Notes: generated by a model from the sequence alone, not told the origin. A stretch of DNA of 59,975 nt from Listeria immobilis (GCF_014322765.1 NZ_JAASTZ010000019.1:1-59975), one strand, 5' to 3'; counted from the stretch's first letter, positions 27,430-39,655 are shown. Numbers and translations are program-made.

Positions 27430-28086
27430 GTGGGTCAAAAAGTACATCCAATAGGTATGCGTATCGGTGTCATCCGTGATTGGGACTCCAAATGGTACGC
27501 GGAAAAAGATTATGCGGACTTCTTACATGAAGATTTACGCATCCGTGATTATGTTGCAAAACGTTTATCTGACGCTTCTGTTTCTCGTGTGGAAATCGAA
27601 CGTGCAGCTAATCGTGTGAATATCACTATTCATACTGCTAAACCTGGTATGGTTATCGGTAAAGGTGGTTCTGAAGTTGAAGCATTACGCAAAAACTTAA
27701 ACGAACTTACTAAAAAACGTGTCCATATCAACATTGTAGAAATTAAACGTGCTGACCTAGACGCAAAACTGGTTGCTGAAAATATCGCTCGTCAATTGGA
27801 AGGTCGTGTATCTTTCCGTCGTGCGCAAAAACAAGCTATCCAACGTACTATGCGTGCTGGAGCAAAAGGTATCAAAACTCAAGTATCTGGTCGTCTTGGC
27901 GGAGCGGATATCGCTCGTGCTGAACACTATAGCGAAGGAACAGTACCTCTTCATACATTGCGTGCCGACATCGACTACGCATGGGAAGAAGCTGACACAA
28001 CTTATGGTAAACTAGGCGTTAAAGTCTGGATCTACCGTGGTGAAGTCCTTCCTACGAAGAAAAACAATGTGGAAGGAGGAAAATAA
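27430..28086 (+). CDS. rpsC: 30S ribosomal protein S3
   Basis: The 218-residue S3 starts with GTG at 27430 after a GGAGGG site that overlaps the end of rplV. The KH domain is visible as [16 protein letters not shown] (about 73-88). It lies at the mRNA entry tunnel and contributes to mRNA unwinding. Length and sequence are typical. Confidence 0.96.
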
Positions 28087-28088
28087 TA

Positions 28089-28523
28089 ATGTTAGTTCCT
28101 AAACGTGTAAAATACCGTCGTGAATTCCGCGGAAACATGCGTGGACGCGCGAAAGGCGGAACTGAAGTTGCATTTGGTGAATATGGTCTTCAAGCAGTTG
28201 AAGCTTCTTGGATTACAAACCGTCAAATCGAAGCAGCTCGTATCGCAATGACTCGTTACATGAAACGTGGCGGTAAAGTTTGGATTAAAATTTTCCCTCA
28301 TAAATCTTACACTTCTAAACCAATCGGGGTTCGGATGGGTAAAGGTAAAGGTGCTCCGGAAGGTTGGGTAAGCCCAGTCAAACGCGGCAAAATTATGTTT
28401 GAAATCGCAGGTGTTCCTGAAGATGTAGCGCGTGAAGCATTACGTCTAGCAGCACACAAACTGCCGGTCAAAACTAAGATCGTTAAACGCGAAGAAATTG
28501 GTGGTGAAGCAAATGAAAGCTAA
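28089..28523 (+). CDS. rplP: 50S ribosomal protein L16
   Basis: The 144-residue L16 begins [17 protein letters not shown] and contacts A-site tRNA and 5S rRNA. The [11 protein letters not shown] region (about 85-95) is conserved. It starts three bases after rpsC behind AAGGAGG, and its 3' end overlaps rpmC by 11 bases. Confidence 0.96.
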
Positions 28524-28704
28524 TGATATCCGTGATTTATCCACTACCGAAATCCAAGATCAAGAAAAAGCTTTGAAAGAAGAGCTCTTCAACCTGCGCT
28601 TTCAATTAGCTACTGGTCAATTAGAAAACACCGCACGTATTCGTGAGGTTCGTAAAGCAATTGCCCGTATGAAAACAATCGTTCGAGAAAGAGAACTTGC
28701 TTAA
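28513..28704 (+). CDS. rpmC: 50S ribosomal protein L29
   Basis: The 63-residue L29 begins [15 protein letters not shown]. The frame continues upstream to 28498, but ATG 28513 matches family length and has GGTGGTG before it. It is a small two-helix protein near the tunnel exit. It overlaps rplP, so it is translated by coupling. Confidence 0.95.
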
Positions 28705-28731
28705 AAAAGAATCGTAAGGAGGTTTTAATAC

Positions 28732-28995
28732 ATGGCTGACCGTAACCAACGTAAAGTTTATACTGGTCGTGTTGTATCCGACAAAATGGATAAAACAATT
28801 ACCGTGGTTGTTGAAACGTACAAGAAACATGGTTTGTACGGTAAACGCGTGAAGTATTCTAAAAAATTCAAAGCGCATGATGAAAATAACATTGCAAAAA
28901 CTGGCGATGTAGTTCGTATTTCCGAAACTCGTCCATTGTCTGCAACTAAACATTTCCGTTTATTAGAAGTTGTAGAAGAAGCAGTAATTATCTAA
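28732..28995 (+). CDS. rpsQ: 30S ribosomal protein S17
   Basis: The 87-residue OB-fold S17 has the family motif [17 protein letters not shown] near the N-terminus and a loop binding 16S rRNA. It is an early 30S assembly protein. An AAGGAGG site precedes ATG 28732. The 79-base gap after it, unlike most gaps here, is long but shows no clear structure. Confidence 0.96.
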
Positions 28996-29020
28996 ATCAA
29001 AAGTTAAAAATAGATTGTGA

Positions 29021-29443
<423 letters not shown>

Positions 29444-29480
29444 AAAATAAGTTCCAAGAAATCAAGGAGGTGCTATACCA

Positions 29481-29792
29481 ATGCATGTCAAAAAAGGTGA
29501 TAAAGTAAAAGTTATTACTGGTAAAGATAAAGGCAAATCCGGCAAAGTGCTCGCAGCATTTCCGAAAAAAGACCGCGTACTTATTGAAGGAATTAATATG
29601 GTTAAAAAACATACAAAACCTTCCAACATCAACCCGCAAGGCGGAATCTTGAATGTTGAAGCACCGATCCATGTTTCAAACGTAATGCTAATTGATCCTA
29701 AAACAGGCGAACCTACTCGTGTAGGCTACGAAGTTAAAGGTGATAAAAAAGTACGCGTAGCAAAAAAATCCGGTGAAGTAATAGATAAATAA
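29481..29792 (+). CDS. rplX: 50S ribosomal protein L24
   Basis: The 103-residue L24 has the KOW motif [18 protein letters not shown] at the N-terminus. It initiates 50S assembly on domain I of 23S rRNA. An AAGGAGG site is followed by ATG 29481. Nothing unusual. Confidence 0.97.
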   Translation: MHVKKGDKVKVITGKDKGKSGKVLAAFPKKDRVLIEGINMVKKHTKPSNINPQGGILNVEAPIHVSNVMLIDPKTGEPTRVGYEVKGDKKVRVAKKSGEVIDK

Positions 29793-29818
29793 TAGTCGTA
29801 GGAAGGAGGGAATATTAC

Positions 29819-30358
29819 ATGAATCGCCTTAAAGATCAATATCTTAAGGAAATTGTTCCTGCTTTAATGAGCAAATTCAATTATGACTCCGTAATGGAGG
29901 TTCCAAAAATAGATAAAATCGTAATCAACACTGGTGTTGGTGACGCTACAGCAAATGCTAAAGTTTTAGACAGTGCAGTTGAGGAGTTAGCTCTTATCAC
30001 TGGTCAAAAACCTGTAATTACAAAAGCTAAAAATTCTATCGCTGGTTTCCGTCTTCGTGAAGGAATGCCAATCGGTGCTAAAGTAACTTTGCGTGGTGAA
30101 CGCATGTATGATTTCTTAGATAAATTAGTTACTGTTTCACTTCCACGTGTTCGTGATTTCCGTGGTGTATCGAAAAAAGCTTTCGATGGCCGTGGTAACT
30201 ATACGTTGGGTGTAAGAGAGCAACTTATTTTCCCTGAAATTGATTACGATCAAGTATCAAAAGTACGCGGTATGGACGTAGTAATCGTTACAACTGCCAA
30301 AAGTGATGAAGAATCTCATGAGTTACTTACTCAACTAGGGATGCCATTTCAAAAGTAA
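29819..30358 (+). CDS. rplE: 50S ribosomal protein L5
   Basis: The 179-residue L5 binds 5S rRNA and contacts P-site tRNA. Conserved segments include [21 protein letters not shown] and [27 protein letters not shown] precedes ATG 29819. The gene is complete. Confidence 0.97.
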   Translation: MNRLKDQYLKEIVPALMSKFNYDSVMEVPKIDKIVINTGVGDATANAKVLDSAVEELALITGQKPVITKAKNSIAGFRLREGMPIGAKVTLRGERMYDFLDKLVTVSLPRVRDFRGVSKKAFDGRGNYTLGVREQLIFPEIDYDQVSKVRGMDVVIVTTAKSDEESHELLTQLGMPFQK

Positions 30359-30377
30359 TCAAAATTAATTTTAGTAG

Positions 30378-30575
<198 letters not shown>

Positions 30576-30605
30576 GAAAGAGTTTAAGGAAGGAGGGTAT
30601 TATAC

Positions 30606-31004
30606 ATGGTGATGACAGATCCAATTGCAGATTTTCTAACTCGCATTCGTAATGCAAACATGGTTAAACATGACAAATTAGAACTGCCTGCATCCAAAAT
30701 CAAAAAAGAAATTGCTGAAATATTAAAGCGTGAAGGTTTTATCCGTGACGTTGAATATATTGAAGATGACAATGCTGGAACAATCCGTGTTTTCTTAAAA
30801 TATGGAGCGACTGGCGAACGTGTAATCACTGGTTTGAAACGTATTAGTAAGCCAGGTTTACGTGTATATGCAAAATCAACTGAGGTGCCTAAAGTACTTA
30901 ACGGTCTAGGTATCGCAATCGTGTCTACTTCCCAAGGCGTTTTAACCGACAAAGAAGCCCGTGCTAAACAAGTCGGCGGAGAAGTACTAGCATACGTTTG
31001 GTAA
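30606..31004 (+). CDS. rpsH: 30S ribosomal protein S8
   Basis: The 132-residue S8 starts [20 protein letters not shown]8 is the autogenous repressor of the spc operon in E. coli. ATG 30606 follows AAGGAGGG; an in-frame ATG two codons later is a less likely start. Typical length. Confidence 0.96.
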   Translation: MVMTDPIADFLTRIRNANMVKHDKLELPASKIKKEIAEILKREGFIRDVEYIEDDNAGTIRVFLKYGATGERVITGLKRISKPGLRVYAKSTEVPKVLNGLGIAIVSTSQGVLTDKEARAKQVGGEVLAYVW

Positions 31005-31034
31005 GAAAAAGTAAACCATAAGGAGGTGCAATAA

Positions 31035-31571
31035 ATGTCCCGTATAGGTAAAAAAACTATTGTGATTCCTGCAGGTGTAACAGTTACACTTAATGGATCA
31101 ACAGCAACAGTTAAAGGTCCTAAAGGTGAACTTGTAAAAGAGTTCAACCCAGAAATTACTATTAATATTGAAGGCAATGAAATTAACGTTTCTCGCCCGA
31201 CTGATAATAAAAACCACCGCGCGCTTCATGGTACAACACGTGCTATTTTAAATAACATGGTTGTCGGAGTTTCCGAGGGTTATGAAAAAAAATTAGAACT
31301 TATCGGTGTTGGTTACCGTGCGCAAAAACAAGGCGACAAGCTTGTTCTTAACGTAGGGTACTCTCATCCAGTAGAATTTGTTGCTCCTAAAGGCGTAGAA
31401 ATTGAAGTTCCTGCAAACACACAAGTGATTGTTAAAGGATACAACAAAGAACACGTTGGAGAACTAGCTGCAAACATTCGCGCTGTACGTCCACCAGAGC
31501 CGTATAAAGGTAAAGGTATTCGTTACGAAGGCGAACATGTACGCCGTAAAGAAGGTAAAACTGGTAAATAA
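31035..31571 (+). CDS. rplF: 50S ribosomal protein L6
   Basis: The 178-residue L6 is a duplicated-fold protein near the factor-binding site and sarcin-ricin loop. The C-terminal signature [20 protein letters not shown] is present. AAGGAGGTG precedes ATG 31035. Confidence 0.97.
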   Translation: MSRIGKKTIVIPAGVTVTLNGSTATVKGPKGELVKEFNPEITINIEGNEINVSRPTDNKNHRALHGTTRAILNNMVVGVSEGYEKKLELIGVGYRAQKQGDKLVLNVGYSHPVEFVAPKGVEIEVPANTQVIVKGYNKEHVGELAANIRAVRPPEPYKGKGIRYEGEHVRRKEGKTGK

Positions 31572-31610
31572 TGCCGCTTAATTAGGCAAATGAGAGAAGA
31601 GGTGAGTCGT

Positions 31611-31970
31611 GTGATTACCAAAATCGACAAAAATAAAGTTCGTAAAAAAAGACATGCTCGTGTTCGTTCTAAAATTTCCGGAACTGAAAGTCGTCCACGT
31701 TTAAACGTATTCCGTTCAAACAAAAACATTTATGCACAAGTAATTGATGATGTAAATGGTGTGACACTTGCAAGTGCGTCTAATTTAGATAAAGATTTCG
31801 GTTCTGCTGAATCCAAAGTTGATGCAGCAAGCAAAGTTGGCGAACTAGTTGCTAAACGTGCTTCCGAAAAAGGTATTACTTCTGTCACTTTTGACCGTGG
31901 AGGATACTTATATCATGGCCGCGTGAAAGCTCTTGCTGAAGCAGCTCGTGAAAATGGTCTAGAATTTTAA
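31611..31970 (+). CDS. rplR: 50S ribosomal protein L18
   Basis: The 119-residue L18 binds 5S rRNA. The frame extends upstream to 31590, but GTG 31611 gives the family length ([17 protein letters not shown]) and has AGAGGTG at good spacing. The C-terminal [22 protein letters not shown] motif is intact. Confidence 0.95.
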   Translation: MITKIDKNKVRKKRHARVRSKISGTESRPRLNVFRSNKNIYAQVIDDVNGVTLASASNLDKDFGSAESKVDAASKVGELVAKRASEKGITSVTFDRGGYLYHGRVKALAEAARENGLEF

Positions 31971-31991
31971 TAAGAAGGAGGGACATATTAC

Positions 31992-32495
31992 ATGCCTGAG
32001 CAAATTGATGGAAACAAATTAGATTTAGAAGAACGCGTTGTTACAATCAACCGTGTTGCTAAAGTAGTTAAAGGTGGACGTCGTTTCCGTTTCACAGCAC
32101 TTGTTGTTGTTGGAGACAAAAATGGTCATGTTGGTTTCGGTACTGGTAAAGCACAAGAAGTTCCAGATGCAATCCGCAAAGCTGTTGAGGATGCTAAAAA
32201 GAACATGGTGTTAGTACCTACTGTAGATACAACAATTCCACACACTGTAGTCGGACATTTTGGTGGCGGAGAAATTCTTCTTAAACCTGCTAGTGCCGGT
32301 TCTGGTGTAACTGCTGGTGGTCCCGTTCGTGCGGTCCTAGAGCTTGCTGGTGTTGCTGATGTATCTTCCAAATCGCTTGGATCTAATACACCAATTAACA
32401 TGGTACGTGCTACAATCGACGGAATTAAACAACTTAAAAATGCTGAAGATGTTGCGAAACTTCGTGGCAAAACAGTAGAAGAATTGTTAGGATAA
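31992..32495 (+). CDS. rpsE: 30S ribosomal protein S5
   Basis: The 167-residue S5 has an N-terminal dsRNA-binding-like domain and the conserved [15 protein letters not shown] segment (loop linked to spectinomycin resistance and fidelity in other species). It looks unaltered. AAGGAGGG precedes ATG 31992. Confidence 0.97.
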   Translation: MPEQIDGNKLDLEERVVTINRVAKVVKGGRRFRFTALVVVGDKNGHVGFGTGKAQEVPDAIRKAVEDAKKNMVLVPTVDTTIPHTVVGHFGGGEILLKPASAGSGVTAGGPVRAVLELAGVADVSSKSLGSNTPINMVRATIDGIKQLKNAEDVAKLRGKTVEELLG

Positions 32496-32511
32496 GGAGG
32501 GAATTATCGTT

Positions 32512-32691
32512 ATGGCGAAGTTAGAAATCACTTTAAAACGTAGCTTAATCGGACGCCCTCAACCACAACGTAGAACTGTTCAAGCATTAGGTCTTGGTAA
32601 AACAAATTCTGTAGTGGTTAAAGAAGATAATCCTGCAATTCGTGGGATGATCACTAAAGTAAGTCATTTAGTGGACGTCAAAGAAGTTTAA
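32512..32691 (+). CDS. rpmD: 50S ribosomal protein L30
   Basis: A short gene of 59 codons: [20 protein letters not shown], ending [11 protein letters not shown]30 binds near 5S rRNA; family members are about 60 residues. AAGGAGGG lies nine bases before ATG 32512. It fills the gap between rpsE and rplO as expected for the spc order. Confidence 0.95.
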   Translation: MAKLEITLKRSLIGRPQPQRRTVQALGLGKTNSVVVKEDNPAIRGMITKVSHLVDVKEV

Positions 32692-32747
32692 GCTTAATAT
32701 AATAATATGCAATTGATAGAATTTGTTAATAGGAGGAGGTGCTTGAC

Positions 32748-33188
32748 ATGAAACTACATGAACTTAAGCCTTCAGAAGGTTCTCGTAAAGAACGTAATCG
32801 TGTTGGTCGTGGAACAGGCTCTGGTAACGGCAAAACTTCCGGACGCGGTCATAAAGGACAAAAAGCTCGTTCTGGTGGTGGCGTACGTTTAGGCTTTGAA
32901 GGTGGACAACTTCCACTTTTCCGTCGTATTCCAAAACGTGGATTCACAAATATCAACCGTAAAGAATTTGCAATCGTGAACTTAGATGTTTTAAACCGCT
33001 TTGAAGATGGTACAGAAGTAACACCAGAACTTTTAATTGAGACTGGAATTATTCGTAACGAAAAATCTGGAATCAAGGTTTTATCAGACGGTAAAATCGA
33101 GAAAAAACTTACTGTGAAAGCGAACAAATTCTCTGCAGCTGCTAAAGATGCAATTGAAGCGGCTGGCGGAAAAACTGAGGTGATCTAA
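32748..33188 (+). CDS. rplO: 50S ribosomal protein L15
   Basis: The 146-residue L15 begins [18 protein letters not shown] and carries the glycine/arginine-rich N-terminal tail threading into 23S rRNA. An upstream in-frame TTG at 32739 sits inside the ribosome binding region, so ATG 32748 is chosen. Its last base overlaps the secY start. Confidence 0.96.
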   Translation: MKLHELKPSEGSRKERNRVGRGTGSGNGKTSGRGHKGQKARSGGGVRLGFEGGQLPLFRRIPKRGFTNINRKEFAIVNLDVLNRFEDGTEVTPELLIETGIIRNEKSGIKVLSDGKIEKKLTVKANKFSAAAKDAIEAAGGKTEVI

Positions 33189-34483
33189 TGTTTCAAACGT
33201 TAGTTAACTTCTTCAAAGTAGCGGACATCCGAAAAAAAATACTATTTACGTTAGCAATGTTAGTTATTTTCCGTATTGGTACATTTGTGCCAGTACCGGG
33301 AGTTAACGCTGCAGCATTGCAATCTAGTGTGGATGGCGGTATTTTGGGGTTTTTAAACACATTTAATGGTGGGGCGTTAAAAAACTTCTCAATTTTTGCC
33401 ATGGGTGTAATGCCTTATATTACATCTTCCATTATTGTTCAGTTACTTCAAATGGATGTTGTTCCAAAGCTAACTGAGTGGTCGAAACAAGGCGAAATGG
33501 GTCGTAAAAAACTCAATCAACTTACTCGATACATGACGATTGGACTTGGTCTGGTTGAAGCATTTGGTATGGCATACGGATTTAACCGTTTGTCAGCTGC
33601 TGGTCTGGTTATTGAACCATCCATTGGTAGATATGCCATTATTGCAATTGTTCTAACCACAGGTACAATGTTCTTAATGTGGTTAGGTGAGCAAATCACT
33701 GTTAAAGGCGTTGGTAATGGTGTTTCTATCATTATCTTTGCTGGTATTGTTGCACGTATCCCAGATGGAGTACGTCAATTATACGTTTCGCAAATTGAAA
33801 ACGCTGGTGATCAACTTTTCCTACACATATTAACTCTTGCCGGTGTTGTGGTTGCGATTTTAGCTATTGTTGTAGCTGTAATTTTCTTCCAACAAGCACT
33901 GCGTAAAATTCCAATTCAATACTCTAAACGTGTAGCAGGAGCGAAACAATCGGGCGCGCAAGCAACACACTTGCCGTTAAAACTTAACTCTGCCGGAGTT
34001 ATCCCAGTTATCTTTGCAAGTGCATTTATTATTACACCTCAAACTATTCTTACTTTCTTTGATCAAAGTAATGATGTTGTAAAAGTATTGAAAGACGTAT
34101 TTGATTACACAAAACCAATTGGTATGATTTTATATGTTGCACTAATTGTTGCTTTCACTTATTTCTACGCTTTCATTCAAGTAAACCCTGAGAAAGTTGC
34201 AGATAACTTGAAAAAGCAAGGTGGGTATATTCCTAGTAAACGTCCTGGTCGGGAAACACAAGCATATCTGACATCGGTTCTTTATCGATTAACATTTGTT
34301 GGTGCAATTTTCCTTTCAGCGGTTGCTATACTTCCAACTATCGGTACTACTGTATTTAGTTTACCGCAGTCACTTGCCGTTGGTGGTACAAGCCTACTAA
34401 TTGTTATCGGGGTAGCATTAGATACTACGAAACAACTCGAAGGACAACTTGTAAAAAGGAACTATCGGGGATTTATCAAATAA
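33188..34483 (+). CDS. secY: Preprotein translocase subunit SecY
   Basis: The 431-residue polytopic protein has ten predicted helices, the plug region near GILGFLNTFNGGALKNFSIFAMG and the conserved cytosolic loop GYIPSKRPGRETQAYL. It forms the protein-conducting channel with SecE and SecG and receives SecA. The one-base overlap with rplO couples its translation to the ribosomal genes. Confidence 0.97.
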   Translation: MFQTLVNFFKVADIRKKILFTLAMLVIFRIGTFVPVPGVNAAALQSSVDGGILGFLNTFNGGALKNFSIFAMGVMPYITSSIIVQLLQMDVVPKLTEWSKQGEMGRKKLNQLTRYMTIGLGLVEAFGMAYGFNRLSAAGLVIEPSIGRYAIIAIVLTTGTMFLMWLGEQITVKGVGNGVSIIIFAGIVARIPDGVRQLYVSQIENAGDQLFLHILTLAGVVVAILAIVVAVIFFQQALRKIPIQYSKRVAGAKQSGAQATHLPLKLNSAGVIPVIFASAFIITPQTILTFFDQSNDVVKVLKDVFDYTKPIGMILYVALIVAFTYFYAFIQVNPEKVADNLKKQGGYIPSKRPGRETQAYLTSVLYRLTFVGAIFLSAVAILPTIGTTVFSLPQSLAVGGTSLLIVIGVALDTTKQLEGQLVKRNYRGFIK

Positions 34484-34530
34484 CACGCAGTTCTTGTTAG
34501 GGTTCCCTAGCAGGAGCTAGCGCGTAATAA

Positions 34531-35190
<660 letters not shown>

Positions 35191-35575
35191 GGGGTAAACT
35201 GTGCTGAAATCACTGTCAAAATCAATGCGTGCAAATTGTTTTAATTTGTAGTATAATGGGTAATTGGCAGTGGAATAAAGACATCTAAGCAAATCATGAT
35301 GAACGAGAGAACCGTTTGAAGATCATCCGAATGACGTATATGTTCTACCTGACCTGTTCAGCCGCAACACTTTTGTGCGCAACAGTTCTTCTGGTTTTAC
35401 GGATTTCACTTTTACAGGTTGTCTGAAAAGCTGGCGAAATTGAGTTGCCTTTTAAAGAAGTGCATCCATTTTTGCATGTTTTACGTTTTTTTCATGTAAG
35501 AGAAATAGTTACACTGAAAGGATTAGGCCTGCATCAGGAACAAATCCAAGAATACAAGAAGGAGGTAGCAAACAT
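35191..35575 (+). other. 385-base spacer between adk and infA
   Basis: No conserved gene is seen where map normally lies in Bacillus. A TATAAT element at 35252-35257, without a clear -35, could start transcription of infA-rpmJ-rpsM-rpsK-rpoA-rplQ with a leader of about 310 bases. A 31-codon hydrophobic ORF at 35331-35426 has no good ribosome binding site. The rest is unexplained. Confidence 0.5.
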
Positions 35576-35794
35576 ATGGCAAAAGAAGATGTTATTGAAG
35601 TAGAAGGCGTTGTACAAGAAACTCTACCAAACGCGATGTTCAATGTAGAACTCGAAAATGGTCATAAAGTACTGGCAACTGTTTCAGGTAAAATCCGTAT
35701 GCATTACATTCGTATTTTACCCGGAGATAAAGTGACAGTAGAGCTTTCTCCATACGACCTGACACGCGGAAGAATTACTTATCGTTTTAAATAA
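35576..35794 (+). CDS. infA: Translation initiation factor IF-1
   Basis: The 72-residue OB-fold factor blocks the 30S A site during initiation. [20 protein letters not shown] and [13 protein letters not shown] are typical. AAGGAGGT precedes ATG 35576. It is followed by rpmJ, as in other Firmicutes. Confidence 0.97.
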   Translation: MAKEDVIEVEGVVQETLPNAMFNVELENGHKVLATVSGKIRMHYIRILPGDKVTVELSPYDLTRGRITYRFK

Positions 35795-35878
35795 TTTGCA
35801 CTCCGAAATTGAATTTATATACCGGTCTGGTTCGCCAGCTTAGAAATTATCGGTTTATAGAGACATTTTCTCTAATAA

Positions 35879-36010
<132 letters not shown>

Positions 36011-36028
36011 GAGGAGGTGCTTAAGTAA

Positions 36029-36394
36029 ATGGCACGTATTGCAGGTGTGGACGTTCCACGTGAAAAACGTATTGTTATTTCCCTGACTTACATTTATGGT
36101 ATCGGTAAACAAACAGCTAGCAAAGTTCTTGCTGAAGCTGGTGTTTCTGAAGATACTCGTACTCGTGATTTAACTGAAGAAGAGCTAGGTAAAATCCGTG
36201 AAATCTTAGACCGTATTAAAGTTGAAGGTGACCTTCGTCGTGAAGTAAACTTAAACATTAAACGTCTAATCGAAATCGGTTCTTACCGTGGCATGCGTCA
36301 CCGTCGTGGACTTCCAGTTCGCGGACAAAATACAAAAAATAATGCCCGTACTCGTAAAGGCCCGTCCAAAACAGTAGCAGGCAAAAAGAAATAA
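36029..36394 (+). CDS. rpsM: 30S ribosomal protein S13
   Basis: The 121-residue S13 starts [14 protein letters not shown] and forms a head-to-50S bridge and a P-site tRNA contact through its basic tail ([17 protein letters not shown]). GAGGAGGTG precedes ATG 36029. Confidence 0.97.
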   Translation: MARIAGVDVPREKRIVISLTYIYGIGKQTASKVLAEAGVSEDTRTRDLTEEELGKIREILDRIKVEGDLRREVNLNIKRLIEIGSYRGMRHRRGLPVRGQNTKNNARTRKGPSKTVAGKKK

Positions 36395-36416
36395 TAGTAA
36401 AGGAGGTAGTTAGTGA

Positions 36417-36806
<390 letters not shown>

Positions 36807-36840
36807 GTGGTCGTTTTCTTTTGCCAATAGTAGATTTTTA

Positions 36841-36861
36841 CTGTCTTAACTATTAAGGCAG
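36841..36861 (+). repeat. Small hairpin upstream of rpoA
   Basis: CTGTCTTAA and TTAAGGCAG form a nine-base stem, with one G.U pair, around a three-base loop. Too small a T tract follows to call it a terminator. It could modulate rpoA relative to the ribosomal genes. Confidence 0.4.
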
Positions 36862-36915
36862 AGAGTTTGACATAAAGACTGATATTCTAGACGTTTTGAA
36901 GGAGGGTAAATTTGA

Positions 36916-37860
36916 ATGATCGAAATTGAAAAGCCAAAAATCGAGACGATTGAGATCAGCGATGATGCCAAGTATGGAAAGTTTGTTGTAGAGCCACTTG
37001 AGCGTGGATATGGTACAACTTTGGGTAACTCCTTACGTCGTATTCTATTATCTTCTCTTCCAGGTGCAGCAGTAACCTCTATCCAAATTGATGGAGCTTT
37101 ACATGAGTTTTCTGTAATTGAAGGTGTAGTAGAAGATGTAACAACCATGATTTTAAATATTAAAAAGCTTGCATTAAAAATCTATTCTGATGAAGAAAAA
37201 ACATTGGAAATTGATATGCAAGGTCCTGGTGTAGTAACTGCAGCTGACATTAATTATGACAGTGATATTGAGATTTTAAATCCTGACTTACACATTGCTA
37301 CATTAAGTGATAATGCTAAATTTCATGTGCGTTTAAATGCTACTCGTGGTCGTGGTTATACACCTGCTGATCAAAATAAACGCGAAAATATGCCAATTGG
37401 TGTACTTCCTGTTGATTCAATCTTTTCACCGGTTATCCGTGTGAACTATCAAGTGGAAAATACACGTGTTGGACAATTAACTAATTATGATAAGCTTACG
37501 TTTGACGTGTTAACTGACGGAAGTATCAGCCCAGAAGAAGCAGTTTCACTTGGAGCTAAAATTCTTTCTGAGCACTTAAGTATCTTCGTTAATTTAACAG
37601 ATGAAGCGCAAAAAGCTGAAATTATGATTGAAAAAGAAGAAAGCCATAAAGAGAAAGTGCTTGAAATGACTATTGAGGAATTAGACTTGTCTGTTCGTTC
37701 ATATAATTGTTTAAAACGCGCTGGAATCAATACAGTACAGGAACTTGCTGATAAATCCGAAGACGATATGATGAAAGTCCGTAACTTGGGACGTAAATCG
37801 CTTGAGGAAGTAAAAGTAAAACTGGCTGACCTTGGCTTATCTCTAAGAAACGAAAACTGA
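36916..37860 (+). CDS. rpoA: RNA polymerase alpha subunit
   Basis: The 314-residue subunit has the N-terminal dimerisation and assembly domain (about 1-230), an acidic linker ([18 protein letters not shown]) and the C-terminal domain (about 245-310, with [25 protein letters not shown]), which contacts UP elements and activators. GAAGGAGGG precedes ATG 36916. Standard length. Confidence 0.97.
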   Translation: MIEIEKPKIETIEISDDAKYGKFVVEPLERGYGTTLGNSLRRILLSSLPGAAVTSIQIDGALHEFSVIEGVVEDVTTMILNIKKLALKIYSDEEKTLEIDMQGPGVVTAADINYDSDIEILNPDLHIATLSDNAKFHVRLNATRGRGYTPADQNKRENMPIGVLPVDSIFSPVIRVNYQVENTRVGQLTNYDKLTFDVLTDGSISPEEAVSLGAKILSEHLSIFVNLTDEAQKAEIMIEKEESHKEKVLEMTIEELDLSVRSYNCLKRAGINTVQELADKSEDDMMKVRNLGRKSLEEVKVKLADLGLSLRNEN

Positions 37861-37876
37861 TAAAGGAGGCAATTCC

Positions 37877-38284
37877 ATGGGTTACAGAAAATTAGGTCGT
37901 ACAAGCTCACAACGTAAAGCTTTACTACGTGATCTTGCAACGGATTTAATCGTACATGAACGTATTGAAACAACAGAAGCTCGCGCTAAAGAGATTCGTA
38001 AAGTTGTTGAAAAACTAATCACTTCTGGGAAAAAAGGAGACTTGCACGCTCGTCGTCAAGCGGCTGCTTTTGTTCGTCATGAAGTTGTAGATGTAGTTCA
38101 AGTAGATGCAAAAGGTAAAGATGGTTCTACTGTGAAGAAAAACCGTCCTGTTTATGCGCTACAAAAACTATTTGATGATGTTGCTCCACGTTACGCGGAA
38201 CGTCAAGGTGGTTACACTCGCATCTTGAAAAAAGGTCCACGTCGCGGTGACGGCGCACCAATGGTTATTATTGAATTAGTTTAA
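37877..38284 (+). CDS. rplQ: 50S ribosomal protein L17
   Basis: The 135-residue L17 begins [25 protein letters not shown] and lies near the tunnel exit. AAAGGAGG precedes ATG 37877. It is the last gene of the alpha operon, followed by a terminator. Confidence 0.97.
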   Translation: MGYRKLGRTSSQRKALLRDLATDLIVHERIETTEARAKEIRKVVEKLITSGKKGDLHARRQAAAFVRHEVVDVVQVDAKGKDGSTVKKNRPVYALQKLFDDVAPRYAERQGGYTRILKKGPRRGDGAPMVIIELV

Positions 38285-38338
38285 TAACAAAACGTTTAAA
38301 GCAAGTGGAGTGTCATGATATGGAGACTTTCTGTTTTC

Positions 38339-38397
38339 TTGTCTAGCTCTGTGTTTCTTAGTCTACTTAATCGTAGGCTAGGAAGCAGGCTTTTTTT
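38339..38397 (+). terminator. Terminator of the alpha operon
   Basis: A long imperfect stem (AGC...TAGTCTAC with GTAGGCTA...GCAGGCT) is followed by T7. Confidence 0.75.
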
Positions 38398-38434
38398 GTT
38401 TGACCTGCTTTAGAATTTGATATGCAGGTCAAAC
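38398..38434. repeat. Perfect 11-base inverted repeat before the winged-helix gene
   Basis: GTTTGACCTGC and GCAGGTCAAAC are perfect arms with a 15-base spacer. The repeat lies directly after the rplQ terminator and just upstream of the next promoter at 38454. No T run follows, so a DNA operator is as likely as an RNA hairpin. Confidence 0.6.
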
Positions 38435-38453
38435 TTAAAAAGTGATATTTTTC

Positions 38454-38482
38454 TTGCACTGTATTAAAATAACATCTATAGT
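38454..38482 (+). promoter_or_regulatory. Promoter of the winged-helix gene
   Basis: TTGCAC and TATAGT are spaced by 17 bases. The element begins 20 bases after the 11-base inverted repeat. Confidence 0.55.
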
Positions 38483-38515
38483 ATACTCCAAAGAAGAGCA
38501 AAGGAGTGACTGTCG

Positions 38516-39610
38516 ATGAACCTGATAACAAACTCAGAAATAGTTCAAAATCGTTTGTATAATTCTGGGTTACTACATAATAAATTTCGTAGCGCACCTG
38601 TAGCTTCAAGTGCGCTATTTGGCATACAGTCACAATATCAGCAATTCGGCGAAATTAGTTTATTTAATCGTGTAACTAATCTAACTAAAAAAGATTTGCA
38701 GAGCGATTATGATCAGAAAAAGTTGATTAAAATATGGGGTCAAAGAATGACTGTGCATATGTATACGCCCGCTGACTGGTTTTTTATTCATAATGTATAT
38801 GCGATTAGGAATAATTGGATAAAAAAGCATACAGAGGCTCTTGGTTATGATTTAGATGCACTCTTAGAAGGAATGGAACAGTTGCTTTTGAGTGAAGAAA
38901 AAATACCTAAAGAAGCATTTGCGCAATTATTTGGAGAGCAAGCGAAAAAGTTGATGACTTGGGGTGGTGTTTTTATCCAAGGTTCTCTTGATGGTAAATT
39001 GTTTTGTGTTCCTGAAACACCAAAAACCAAATTTTATAGTCATCGTTATTGGATAGATTCTGAGACAGAAAAATCGTGGCTAACTACTTCTCGTGAGCAT
39101 ACTGGGCTGGAAGAGATGGTTGAACGGTATTTTAGTGCATATGGTCCTGCAACAATTCAAGATTTTAAGCATTGGACGGGACTACCAAACTTCGAATTTC
39201 AAGCAACACTTGATAAATTACTCCCAACTTATTTTTGTTATCTAGGTGAAGATGGGAGGAACTATTATAGCAAAGCAGAAGTTCAGAAAGAGCTAAAGTC
39301 AGAAAAGCCAATTTTACTCGGTAAGTTTGATCCGCTTTTTGTTAGTTATCAGAAAAAAGATTGGTTAGCTGCTGAAAAAGAGCTAAGTCTGATTTGGCGG
39401 TCTGCAGGTCAAATCGAAGCAGTATTGATTTTAGATGATATGTTTTATGGTACTTGGAGATATAAAATCACAGGAGAAAAAATTGTGTTCCATTTTTATT
39501 TAAGTAAAAAAATGTCTAAGAAAAATCAAAAGCAGACTGAGAAAGAAGCCATTCAACTTGCTTTATTTCTAAATAAAAATTACCAAGGAAGTAAATTTGA
39601 ACAAATATAA
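38516..39610 (+). CDS. Winged-helix DNA-binding-domain protein (PF06224-like)
   Basis: The 364-residue protein resembles the HTH_42 family, which includes the E. coli DNA-crosslink glycosylase YcaQ. Family-like stretches are SALFGIQSQYQQFGEISLFNR near residue 40, GQRMTVHMYTPADWF and the C-terminal LGKFDPLFVSYQKKDWL. Whether it has glycosylase activity cannot be judged here; many members are annotated only as winged-helix proteins. AAAGGAGTG lies before ATG 38516. It is a monocistronic gene ending at a bidirectional terminator. Confidence 0.75.
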   Translation: MNLITNSEIVQNRLYNSGLLHNKFRSAPVASSALFGIQSQYQQFGEISLFNRVTNLTKKDLQSDYDQKKLIKIWGQRMTVHMYTPADWFFIHNVYAIRNNWIKKHTEALGYDLDALLEGMEQLLLSEEKIPKEAFAQLFGEQAKKLMTWGGVFIQGSLDGKLFCVPETPKTKFYSHRYWIDSETEKSWLTTSREHTGLEEMVERYFSAYGPATIQDFKHWTGLPNFEFQATLDKLLPTYFCYLGEDGRNYYSKAEVQKELKSEKPILLGKFDPLFVSYQKKDWLAAEKELSLIWRSAGQIEAVLILDDMFYGTWRYKITGEKIVFHFYLSKKMSKKNQKQTEKEAIQLALFLNKNYQGSKFEQI

Positions 39611-39655
39611 AAAGAACTCTATCGCGTGAATTTTACGCAATAGAGTCTTTTTTAT
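39608..39655. terminator. Bidirectional terminator between convergent genes
   Basis: AGACTCTATTGCGT/ACGCGATAGAGTT-type arms with one mismatch form a long stem bounded by A-rich and T-rich ends. It serves the winged-helix gene on plus and the amidase gene on minus. Confidence 0.85.
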
